NCBI RefSeq assembly: GCF_016920785.2
Contig: NW_024609857.1
Coordinates: 134,471,094-134,535,093, forward strand
DNA length: 64,000 nucleotides
Reading direction: 5' to 3'
DNA from: Ixodes scapularis
Lineage: Eukaryota; Arthropoda; Arachnida; Ixodida; Ixodidae
The position numbers and the translations under genes were made by a program. Below are positions 32,226-44,400 of the stretch, one piece after another. The notes under the pieces were generated by a model, which saw nothing but the letters and a program-made list of their open reading frames with translations, was not told where the DNA came from and did not search any database. Within the stretch, counting starts at the first letter, position 1. Every line of letters begins with the position of its first letter.

Positions 32226-34600
32226 ATATCGTCCGAAAACCGGCTTCAATATTGGCCGGATGTGCGGTTTTGCGCCTCGTCCCTACATCCGGCAGGTATG
32301 GGAGTACCGATGCAAATAAACGATTTATGTCTAATAGCACTGGCACCACTGATTTCTTAGGAGGCTAGATCGTGGATAGAGGCCTGTATTGCTGGGGTCG
32401 AGCGGCACCACCGGCAGTCATCGCTTGACACAACTCAATTTTATTACGTTAGTAAATTGTTCTCTACCATGAAACTTCTATCATGTTTCCGCAAATAACA
32501 GTTAATATTGTGGGCAAGGATATTAAACGCGTTAGAATACCAATCTTGTTTAACTAAATGTTGTGTGGTTGAGGGTCCAGGGCTACTTTGTTGGGCGTTA
32601 ACTGTTATGTGTTTAATGAGACAAGGGCTACCGAGAGTTATTGTGGAGTCATCCGTGATTTCGGAGTCATCAAAGCTCAGCAAACGATAAGTTAGAATGC
32701 CTTTACTAGGGATTTTCGCATCGTTTTGACCGCTTGTACATAGTGCTTCATGGTGAAAGCTTTTTCTTTGAACTCCTGTGAGGGCTTCCGTGACAAACTG
32801 AAACTCGGTGCGTGCCGTTCGGTCGCTCGACGTTCCATTTATTTAGCAACCGAAGCAAGCGACGTCGGTAAAGTCAATCGTGCTCCGGCCAATTTTTTTT
32901 AATCCATGTTCAAACGCTTGACGAATGTCTATTTGATCTCCAAGAACCCGACATAATCATCGCAGCACATCATAAAATGCTCGCCCTCGATCACCGCGTA
33001 CAAGCTTCCAATTTTTGCATGTTTCTTCCTTACACTTGCGTGAATTGCCTCATGATGTAAAAGGATAAAGCAACAAGGACGAAAATGAAGGGAGAACTAG
33101 ACAGGACGCGGCATATTGCCTGTCGTCAAGTAATGGCCGCCGGTGAGGCCAGTGACGGGCTCCCAATTCGCGATACAGACTTGCACTGTGAGAGTTCTAA
33201 TGCATTACACCCACCGGGTGCTGCACGAAGAACAGGCCCCGAACGAACTTGCCAAATGCACCCAGTGCAGACTGATGCTGTCGCCATAGATGTTGTAGAA
33301 AAGTACCGACCTCAAACTGAAACTAGCGCCTTTTTGTTCGACGTGATGGGTGAGAATGCGAGAGTGCAGTCGCTGCCATCATTTAAACTTTGGTTGCTGC
33401 AACCTGGAACTTACATTTGTATTTGCGATGACTTCCACTTAAGCAACTCGGCAGTCAGAGATATCTACAGACGGCGTAAGTTTCCGAAACCAGTTGACTA
33501 CAAAACAGCATACGCTTGAGGAAATTGATGGCACTGTACGCGCAAGAGCTTGCTTCGTTTTAAGCATAATATTACGAGTGAATAACTGAAAGGATACGGC
33601 TTAAATCTAGTTCTTTGGAACAGCTACCAATACGTTTCGTAAGACTTTTTATTTCCCTGGCATTGAGAACGAGAGCTTTCTCAAAACAAAATATGACGGG
33701 GCGAGATAGCTGCCATTCATATATGACTCTGCTTGAGTCTCGGGCAACGTCTCCATGTTTAGCCTTCCCGGACGCTGAGTAAATGCGTCGCAGGTTTCTG
33801 CTGTGGGAGCTTTGTCGAAAAATGTTGCACTTTTCACCCATACACAAATGATGCTAGATCTCGCGGCCCCTGTGGTTGTTCTGGGGCTTTCATTGCACAC
33901 TGGTAGGTTTCAGCGTCTGTACGGCTAAAAACGACTGAAATTTCGCGAATAAAAGACGGGCCGTCGATTCCTCCCTTCGTGAAATATCAGACGCTTACAA
34001 TTCAAGCTCGCGTTTGAGTTTGTGGCCCGCGGGACGCGATTTCGAGCAGAAAACCAACTTTTTCTTTCAGTTCCGCTGTGCGAATGCGTCATCGTAGCAG
34101 ACGAACTCTCGTCGTCTGCTCTCGCTCTTCGCCTGGGCGAGGCATGGCGGGATTGTCGGCGCTAGAGAGCCCAAAGACGACGTACAGCGAGCGGCGTGAA
34201 CGCTCGCCTCCCCGCGCTGTCTCGTGCTCTCGTGCATCGCCTAGGGATCGCGGGGGATTTTTCGTCAAAAGTTGCGAAGTTGAGCACGCGCAGGGAGGAG
34301 GAAACTTTGCGGCGTTCTTTTGGTCACTCCCCCCGCTACGTCAAAAAGCGAAGAATGTTTTGCTCCACGAGTTTAGCTACCCTGGTGTAAGCACCGAACA
34401 TATTTCAGCGATCTCACTTGCCTCGGTTAGGGCTGTCTGCTTTGTCAGCAAATGAAGACCATTTTGACCAACTAAAGCGTGGAAAAAACTCCCCGTATCA
34501 AGTTTTGTAATCGCAGTCACTGGTTGATGTCGTCCCGTGGCAATTACCGGCCCTTGAACGCACTTGCGCTTTGTAGAGTCATATTTTCAGCAATGCAGCG
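32226..34600. other. Spacer, no supported gene
   Basis: The longest open frame (33,085-33,519, plus strand, 144 codons) shows no domain, repeat or strong codon signal and may be chance. Around 34,080-34,300 the DNA is CpG-rich with short inverted words (AGCAGACGA/TCGTCTGCT). Confidence 0.3.
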
Positions 34601-34836
34601 CCGCACACGAACGAACCTAAACAATCAAGATGACGGAGTGCTCTCCGTGTTGTCCCCGCCCTCATCGCGGTGTGACAGCGTGGTCGGACAACAAATCGGC
34701 CAACACGGTTGCCGGGCGGCAGCAACATTTTCCGCGACTGTTGTTGCCGCGACCTGATATGGTCGCCGTTAACACTATTTCCTCGTGTTGCCGGTTACAG
34801 TTGTTCAACTGTAGCCTCAGTGTGACGGGGCTTTAA

Positions 34837-35441
34837 GGGAGAAGGCAAACAATCTTTTTTTAAATGTTTGCAAATAGAAAAATGACGCCTTAGGCAAGAT
34901 GCACGGTCTACTCCTACGAAAAAGCAACTGTCTGTTTTCCCCAAAATTTAGCTTTGTTTTCAAAATGAAGTGTGAAGGAACCACGTGCATCTCTGTAGAC
35001 CGACCGACATAACTAAAACCCGAAACGGAGGTAAAAAGGAAGTTGTCTCATGAGACGAACGATACATTTTGTCACCTTTATTTATAACATGATGACCTCA
35101 TGACACCTAATCAATCAGTCACGGGTTGTGTCGCATTTGCTTGTTTCTATCAAGTAAGACTAACTTTTTTTTTAAATTAAACAAATGACACCTTAATTAG
35201 CGAGCTGCCACTTAGTTTCGTATATTTTAACACAGTCCTGGCCGTCCAACCTAAGGTGTGTGGTCGAGCCCGTCCTGTAACTTTTATTTTATCTTTCAGG
35301 AAATCATCTGGAAACGCTAGGCGTAAAATGCCATTTCACATATTTCATAGTTGTGCGGTAAGCGTGGACGTCAGAAATATGTTTAAAATTAAAATATTTC
35401 TGATCGCAGAGCAGCGCTTTGGTTTTACAAACAAAAGTCAA
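34837..35441. other. Spacer before the satellite array
   Basis: AT-rich, with no gene or repeat edge recognised. The array starts in mid-unit at 35,442 without an obvious duplicated target. Confidence 0.4.
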
Positions 35442-38400
35442 ATTTGGCAGCAGCGACGGCCAACAGTTCACGGTACTAAACGCTGAACTACGTATTTGCA
35501 GATATCTTGTGCTGCTGCCTCGCCTGTGCAGGACCGTCGCATCATCTCGGAAATTCTGCTTATCCGTCTGCCCTGCCACGTGCCGCTACGCACCAATCAC
35601 CTCGCGCATCTACTGGTCCGCGCCGATTACATCATCGAAGCGGTAGCGTAATAGGGGACCACCATCGACACCACCGATATTTGGCAGCAGCGACGGCCAA
35701 CAGTTCACGGTACTAAACGCTGAACTACGTATTTGCAGATATCTTGTGCTGCTGCCTCGTCTGCATCATCGGGCAAGGTGCAGGACCGTCGCATCATCTC
35801 GGAAATTCTGCTTATCCGTCTGCCCTGCCACATGCCGCTACGCACCAATCACCTCGCGCATCTACTGGTCCGCGCCGATTACATCATCGAAGCGGTAGCG
35901 TAAAAGGGGACCACCATCGACACCACCACCATTTGGCAGCAGCGACGGCCAACAGTTCACGGTACTAAACGCTGAACTACGTTTTTGCAGATATCTTGTG
36001 CTGCTGCCTCGTCTGCATCATCGGGAGAGGTGCAGGACCGTCGCATCATCTCGGAAATTCTGCTTATCCGTCTGCCCTGCCACGTGCCGCTACGCACCAA
36101 TCCCCTCGCGCATCTACTGGTCCGCGCCGATTACATCATCGAAGCGGTAGCGTAAAAGGGGACCACCATCGACACCACCGCCATTTGGCAGCAGCGACGG
36201 CCAACAGTTCACGGTACTAAAACGCTGAACTACGTATTTGCAGATATCTTGTGCTGCTGCCTGGTCTGCATCATCGGGCAAGGTGCAGGACCGTCGCATC
36301 ATCTCGGAAATTCTGCTTATCCGTCTGCCCTGCCACGTTCCGCTACGCACCAATCCCCTCGCGCATCTACTGGTCCGCGCCGATTAAGTCATCGAAGCGG
36401 CAGCGTAAAAGGGGACCACCATCGACACCACCGCCATTTGGCAGCAGCGACGGCCAACAGTTCACGGTACTAAACGCTGAACTACGTATTTGCAGATATC
36501 TTGTGCTGCTGCCTCGTCTGCATCATCGGGCAAGGTGCAGGACCGTCGCATCATCTCGGAAATTCTGCTTATCCGTTTGCCCTGCAACGTGCCGCTACGC
36601 ACCAATCCCCTCGCGCATCTACTGGTCCGCGCCGATTACATCATCGAAGCGGTAGCGTAAAAGGGGACCACCATCGACACCACCACCATTTGGCAGCAGT
36701 GACGGCCAACAGTTCACGGTACTAAACGCTGAACTACGTATTTGCAGATATCTTGTGCTGCTGCCTCGTCTGCATCATCGGGCAAGGTGCAGGAGCGTCG
36801 CATCATCTCGGAAATTCTGCTTATCCGTCTGCCCTGCCACGTGCCGCTACGCACCAATCCCCTCGCGCATCTACTAGTCCGCGGCGATTACATCATCGAA
36901 GCGGTAGCGTAAAAGGTGACCACCATCGACACCACCGCCATTTGGCAGCAGCGACGGCCAACAGTTCACGGTACTAAACGCTGAACTACGTATTTGCAGA
37001 TATCTTGTGCTGCTGCCTCGTCTGCATCATCGGGCAAGGTGCAGGACCGTCGCATCATCTCGGAAATTCTGCTATTTCGTTTGTCCTGCCAAGTGCCGCT
37101 ACGCACCAATCCCCTCGCGCATCTACTGGTCCGCACCGATTACATCATCGAAGCGGTAGCGCAAAAGGGGACCACCATCGACACCACCGCCATTTGGCAG
37201 CAGCGACGGCCAACAGTTCACGGTACTAAACGCTGAACTACGTATTTGCAGATATCTTGTGCTGCTGCCTCGTCTGCATCATCGGGCAAGGTGCAGGACC
37301 GTCGCATCATCTTGGAAATTCTGCTTATCCGTCTGCCCTGCCACGTGCCGCTACGCACCAATCCCCTCGCGCATCTACTGGTCCGCGCCGATTACATCAT
37401 CGAAGCGGTAGCGCAAAAGGGGACCACCATCGACACCACCGCCATTTGGCAGCAGCGACGGCCAACAGTTCACGGTACTAAACGCTGAACTACGTATTTG
37501 CAGATATCTTGTGCTGCTGCCTCGTCTGCATCATCGGGCAAGCTGCAGGACCGTCGCATCATCTCGGAAATTCTGCTTATCCGTCTGCCCTGCCACGTGC
37601 CGCTACGCACCAATCCCCTTGCGCATCTACTGGTCCGCGCCGATTACATCATCGAAGCGGTAGCGTAAAAGGGGACCACCATTGACATCACCACCATTTG
37701 GCAGCAGTGACGGCCAACAGTTCACGGTACTAAACGCTGAACTACGTTTTTGCAGATATCTTGTGCTGCTGCCTCGTCTGCATCATCGGGAGAGGTGCAG
37801 GACCGTCGCATCATCTCGGAAATTCTGCTTATCCGTCTCCCCTGCCACGTGCCGCTACGCACCAATCCCCTCGCGCATCTACTGGTCCGCGCCGATTACA
37901 TCATCGAAGCGGTAGCGTAAAAGGGGACCACCATCGACACCACCGCCATTTGGCAGCAGCGACGGCCAACAGTTCACGGTACTAAAACGCTGAACTACGT
38001 ATTTGCAGATATCTTGTGCTGCTGCCTGGTCTGCATCATCGGGCAAGGTGCAGGACCGTCGCATCATCTCGGAAATTCTGCTTATCCGTCTGCCCTGCCA
38101 CGTTCCGCTACGCACCAATCCCCTCGCGCATCTACTGGTCCGCGCCGATTACATCATCGAAGCGGCAGCGTAAAAGGGGACCACCATCGACACCACCGCC
38201 ATTTGGCAGCAGCGACGGCCAACAGTTCACGGTACTAAACGCTGAACTACGTATTTGCAGATATCTTGTGCTGCTGCCTCGTCTGCATCATCGGGCAAGG
38301 TGCAGGACCGTCGCATCATCTCGGAAATTCTGCTTATCCGTTTGCCCTGCAACGTGCCGCTACGCACCAATCCCCTCGCGCATCTACTGGTCCCCGCCGA

Positions 38401-41400
38401 TTACATCATCGAAGCGGTAGCGTAAAAGGGGACCACCATCGACACCACCACCATTTGGCAGCAGCGACGGCCAACAGTTCACGGTACTAAACGCTGAACT
38501 ACGTATTTGCAGATATCTTGTGCTGCTGCCTCGTCTGCATCATCGGGCAAGGTGCAGGACCGTCGCATCATCTCGGAAATTCTGCTTATCCGTCTGCCCT
38601 GCCACGTGCCGCTACGCACCAATCCCCTCGCGCATCTACTAGTCCGCGCCGTTTACATCATCGAAGCGGTAGCGTAAAAGGGGACCACCATCGACACCAC
38701 CGCCATTTGGCAGCAGCGACGGCCAACAGTTCACGGTACTAAACGCTGAACTACGTATTTGCAGATATCTTGTGCTGCTGCCTCGTCTGCATCATCGGGC
38801 AAGGTGCAGGACCGTCGCATCATCTCGGAAATTCTGCTATTCCGTTTGCCCTGCCAAGTGCCGCTACGCACCAATCTCCTCGCGCATCTACTGGTCCGCG
38901 CCGATTACATCATCGAAGCGGTAGCGTAAAAGGGGACCACCATCGACACCACCGCCATTTGGCAGCAGCGACGGCCAACAGTTCACGGTACTAAACGCTG
39001 AACTACGTATTTGCAGATATCTTGTGCTGCTGCCTCGTCTGCATCATCGGGCAAGGTGCAGGACCGTCGCATCATCTCGGAAATTCTGCTTATCCGTCTG
39101 CCCTGCCACGTGCCGCTACGCACCAATCCCCTCGCGCATCTACTGGTCCGCGCCGATCACATCATCGAAGCGGTAGCGTAAAAGGGGACCACCATCGACA
39201 CCACCGCCATTTGGCAGCAGCGACGGCCAACACTTCACGGTACTAAACGCTGAACTACGTATTTGCAGATATCTTGTGCTGCTGCCTCGTCTGCATCATC
39301 GGGCAAGGTGCAGGACCGTCGCATCATCTCGGAAATTCTGCTTATCCGTCTGCCCTGCCACGTGCCGCTACGCACCAATCCCCTTGCGCATCTACTGGTC
39401 CGCGCCGATTACATCATCGAAGCGGTAGCGTAAAAGGGGACCACCATCGACACCACCGCCATTTGGCAGCAGCGACGGCCAACAGTTCACGGTACTAAAC
39501 GCTGAACTACGTATTTGCAGATATCTTGTGCTGCTGCCTCGTCTGCATCATCGGGCAAGGTGCAGGACCGTCGCATCATCTCGGAAATTCTGCTTATCCG
39601 TCTGCCCTGCCACGTGCCGCTACGGCACCAATCCCCTCGCGCATCTACTGGTCCGCGCCGATTCCATCATCGAAGCGGTAGCGTAAAAGGGGACCACCAT
39701 CGACACCACCGCCATTTGGCAGCAGCGACGGCCAACAGTTCACGGTACTAAACGCTGAACTACGTATTTGCAGATATCTTGTGCTGCTGCCTCGTCTGCA
39801 TCATCGGGCAAGGTGCAGGACCGTCGCATCATCTCGGAAATTCTGCTTATCCGTCTGCCCTGCCACGTGCCGCTACGCACCAATCCCCTCGCGCATCTAC
39901 TGCTCCGCGCCGATTACATCATCGAAGCGGTAGCGTAAAAGGGGACCACCATCGACACCACCGCCATTTGGCAGCAGCGACGGCCAACAGTTCACGGTAC
40001 TAAACGCTGAACTACGTATTTGCAGATATCTTGTGCTTCTGCCTCGTCTGCATCATCGGGCAAGGTGCAGGACCGTCGCATCATCTCGGAAATTCTGCTT
40101 ATCCGTCTGCCCTGCCACGTGCCGCTACGCACCAATCCCCTCGCGCATCTACTGGTCCGCGCCGATTACATCATCGAAGCGGTAGCGTAAAAGGGGACCA
40201 CCATCGACACCACCGCCATTTGGCAGCAGCGACGGCCAACAGTTCACGGTATTAAACGCTGAACTACGTATTTGCAGATATCTTGTGCTGCTGCCTCGTC
40301 TGCATCATCGGGCAAGGTGCAGGACCGTCGCATCATCTCGGAAATTCTGCTTATCCGTCTGCCCTGCCACGTGCCGCTACGCACCAATCCCCTCGCGCAT
40401 CTACTGCTCCGCGCCGATTACATCATCGAAGCGGTAGCGTAAAAGGGGACCACCATCGACACCACCGCCATTTGGCAGCAGCGACGGCCAACAGTTCAGG
40501 GTACTAAACGCTGAACTACGTATTTGCAGATATCTTGTGCTGCTGCCTCGTCTGCATCATCGGGCAAGGTGCAGGACCGTCGCATCATCTCGGAAATTCT
40601 GCTTATCCGTCTCCCCTGCCACGTGCCGCTACGCACCAATCCCCTCGCGCATCTACTGGTCCGCGCCGATTACATCATCGAAGCGGTAGCGTAAAAGGGG
40701 ACCACCATCGACACCACCGCCATTTGGCAGCAGCGACGGCCAACAGTTCAGGGTACTAAACGCTGAACTACGTATTTGCAGATATCTTGTGCTGCTGCCT
40801 CGTCTGCATCATCGGGCAAGGTGCAGGACCGTCGCATCATCTCGGAAATTCTGCTTATCCGTCTCCCCTGCCACGTGCCGCTACGCACCAATCCCCTCGC
40901 GCATCTACTGGTCCGCGCCGATTACATCATCGAAGCGGTAGCGTAAAAGGGGACCACCATCGACACCACCGCCATTTGGCAGCAGCGACGGCCAACAGTT
41001 CACGGTACTAAAACGCTGAACTACGTATTTGCAGATATCTTGTGCTGCTGCCTGGTCTGCATCATCGGGCAAGGTGCAGGACCGTCGCATCATCTCGGAA
41101 ATTCTGCTTATCCGTCTGCCCTGCCACGTTCCGCTACGCACCAATCCCCTCGCGCATCTACTGGTCCGCGCCGATTACATCATCGAAGCGGCAGCGTAAA
41201 AGGGGACCACCATCGACACCACCGCCATTTGGCAGCAGCGACGGCCAACAGTTCACGGTACTAAACGCTGAACTACGTATTTGCAGATATCTTGTGCTGC
41301 TGCCTCGTCTGCATCATCGGGCAAGGTGCAGGACCGTCGCATCATCTCGGAAATTCTGCTTATCCGTTTGCCCTGCAACGTGCCGCTACGCACCAATCCC

Positions 41401-44400
41401 CTCGCGCATCTACTGGTCCCCGCCGATTACATCATCGAAGCGGTAGCGTAAAAGGGGACCACCATCGACACCACCACCATTTGGCAGCAGCGACGGCCAA
41501 CAGTTCACGGTACTAAACGCTGAACTACGTATTTGCAGATATCTTGTGCTGCTGCCTCGTCTGCATCATCGGGCAAGGTGCAGGACCGTCGCATCATCTC
41601 GGAAATTCTGCTTATCCGTCTGCCCTGCCACGTGCCGCTACGCACCAATCCCCTCGCGCATCTACTAGTCCGCGCCGTTTACATCATCGAAGCGGTAGCG
41701 TAAAAGGGGACCACCATCGACACCACCGCCATTTGGCAGCAGCGACGGCCAACAGTTCACCGTACTAAACGCTGAACTACGTATTTGCAGATATCTTGTG
41801 CTGCTGCCTCGTCTGCATCATCGGGCAAGGTGCAGGACCGTCGCATCATCTCGGAAATTCTGCTATTCCGTTTGCCCTGCCAAGTGCCGCTACGCACCAA
41901 TCTCCTCGCGCATCTACTGGTCCGCGCCGATTACATCATCGAAGCGGTAGCGTAAAAGGGGACCACCATCGACACCACCGCCATTTGGCAGCAGCGACGG
42001 CCAACAGTTCACGGTACTAAACGCTGAACTACGTATTTGCAGATATCTTGTGCTGCTGCCTCGTCTGCATCATCGGGCAAGGTGCAGGACCGTCGCATCA
42101 TCTCGGAAATTCTGCTTATCCGTCTGCCCTGCCACGTGCCGCTACGCACCAATCCCCTCGCGCATCTACTGGTCCGCGCCGATCACATCATCGAAGCGGT
42201 AGCGTAAAAGGGGACCACCATCGACACCACCGCCATTTGGCAGCAGCGACGGCCAACACTTCACGGTACTAAACGCTGAACTACGTATTTGCAGATATCT
42301 TGTGCTGCTGCCTCGTCTGCATCATCGGGCAAGGTGCAGGACCGTCGCATCATCTCGGAAATTCTGCTTATCCGTCTGCCCTGCCACGTGCCGCTACGCA
42401 CCAATCCCCTTGCACATCTACTGGTCCGCGCCGATTACATCATCGAAGCGGTAGCGTAAAAGGGGACCACCATCGACACCACCGCCATTTGGCAGCAGCG
42501 ACGGCCAACAGTTCACGGTACTAAACGCTGAACTACGTATTTGCAGATATCTTGTGCTGCTGCTTCGTCTGCATCATCGGGCAAGGTGCAGGACCGTCGC
42601 ATCATCTCGGAAATTCTGCTTATCCGTCTGCCCTGCCACGTGCCGCTACGCACCAATCCCCTCGCGCATCTACTGGTCCGCGCCGATTCCATCATCGAAG
42701 CGGTAGCGTAAAAGGGGACCACCATCGACACCACCGCCATTTGGCAGCAGCGACGGCCAACAGTTCACGGTACTAAACGCTGAACTACGTATTTGCAGAT
42801 ATCTTGTGCTGCTGCCTCGTCTGCATCATCGGGCAAGGTGCAGGACCGTCGCATCATCTCGGAAATTCTGCTTATCCGTCTGCCCTGCCACGTGCCGCTA
42901 CGCACCAATCCCCTCGCGCATCTACTGCTCCGCGCCGATTACATCATCGAAGCGGTAGCGTAAAAGGGGACCACCATCGACACCACCGCCATTTGGCAGC
43001 AGCGACGGCCAACAGTTCACGGTACTAAACGCTGAACTACGTATTTGCAGATAACTTGTGCTTCTGCCTCGTCTGCATCATCGGGCAAGGTGCAGGACCG
43101 TCGCATCATCTCGGAAATTCTGCTTATCCGTCTGCCCTGCCACGTGCCGCTACGCACCAATCCCCTCGCGCATCTACTGGTCCGCGCCGATTACATCATC
43201 GAAGCGGTAGCGTAAAAGGGGACCACCATCGACACCACCGCCATTTGGCAGCAGCGACGGCCAACAGTTCACGGTATTAAACGCTGAACTACGTATTTGC
43301 AGATATCTTGTGCTGCTGCCTCGTCTGCATCATCGGGCAAGGTGCAGGACCGTCGCATCATCTCGGAAATTCTGCTTATCCGTCTGCCCTGCCACGTGCC
43401 GCTACGCACCAATCCCCTCGCGCATCTACTGCTCCGCGCCGATTACATCATCGAAGCGGTAGCGTAAAAGGGGACCACCATCGACACCACCGCCATTTGG
43501 CAGCAGCGACGGCCAACAGTTCAGGGTACTAAACGCTGAACTACGTATTTGCAGATATCTTGTGCTGCTGCCTCGTCTGCATCATCGGGCAAGGTGCAGG
43601 ACCGTCGCATCATCTCGGAAATTCTGCTTATCCGTCTGCCCTCCCACGTGCCGCTACGCACCAATCCCCTCGCGCATCTACTGGTCCGCGCCGATTACAT
43701 CATCGAAGCGGTAGCGTAAAAGGGGACCACCATCGACACCACCGCCATTTGGCAGCAGCGACGGCCAACAGTTCAGGGTACTAAACGCTGAACTACGTAT
43801 TTGCAGATATCTTGTGCTGGTGCCTCGTCTGCATCATCGGGCAAGGTGCAGGACCGTCGCGTCATCTCGGAAATTCTGCTTATCCGTCTGCCCTGCCACG
43901 TGCCGCTACGCACCAATCCCCTCGCGCATCTACTGCTCCGCGCCGATTACATCATCGAAGCGGTAGCGTAAAAGGGGACCACCATCGACACCACCGCCAT
44001 TTGGCAGCAGCGACGGCCAACAGTTCAGGGTACTAAACGCTGAACTACGTATTTGCAGATATCTTGTGCTGCTGCCTCGTCTGCATCATCGGGCAAGGTG
44101 CAGGACCGTCGCATCATCTCGGAAATTCTGCTTATCCGTCCGCCCTGCCACGTGCCGCTACGCACCAATCCACTCGCGCATCTACTGCTCCGCGCCGATT
44201 ACATCATCGAAGCGGTAGCGTAAAAGGGGACCACCATCGACACCACCGCCATTTGGCAGCAGCGACGGCCAACAGTTCACGGTACTAAACGCTGAACTAC
44301 GTATTTGCAGATATCTTGTGCTGCTGCCTCGTCTGCATCATCGGGCAAGGTGCAGGACCGTCGCATCATCTCGGAAATTCTGCTTATCCGTCTGCCCTGC

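Larger units (their letters stand above)
28973..34836. mobile_element. Candidate PIF/Harbinger-type element (weak)
   Basis: Ends at 28,976 (AGACCATGTCACACTAAGGC) and 34,833 (inverted: AAGCCCCGTCACACTGAGGC) match at 18 of 25 positions and are flanked by TAA on both sides, as expected for Harbinger. Both ends are rich in CAAC/GTTG words. A Harbinger-like transposase fragment lies inside at 30,957-31,266. The interior also holds a minisatellite, MITEs and spacer, so the ends could instead be two separate MITEs. Confidence 0.35.

Noticed and set aside
33085..33519. 144-codon ORF as a host gene
   Set aside because: No domain, no upstream or downstream coding exons, no repeat of codon bias; length is within chance in 64 kb.
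35490..35560. Splice-site-like words in each unit (TTTGCAG and AAGGTGCAG) as repeated mini-exons
   Set aside because: The pyrimidine tract is poor and nothing indicates a transcript that joins units. The words may be chance.
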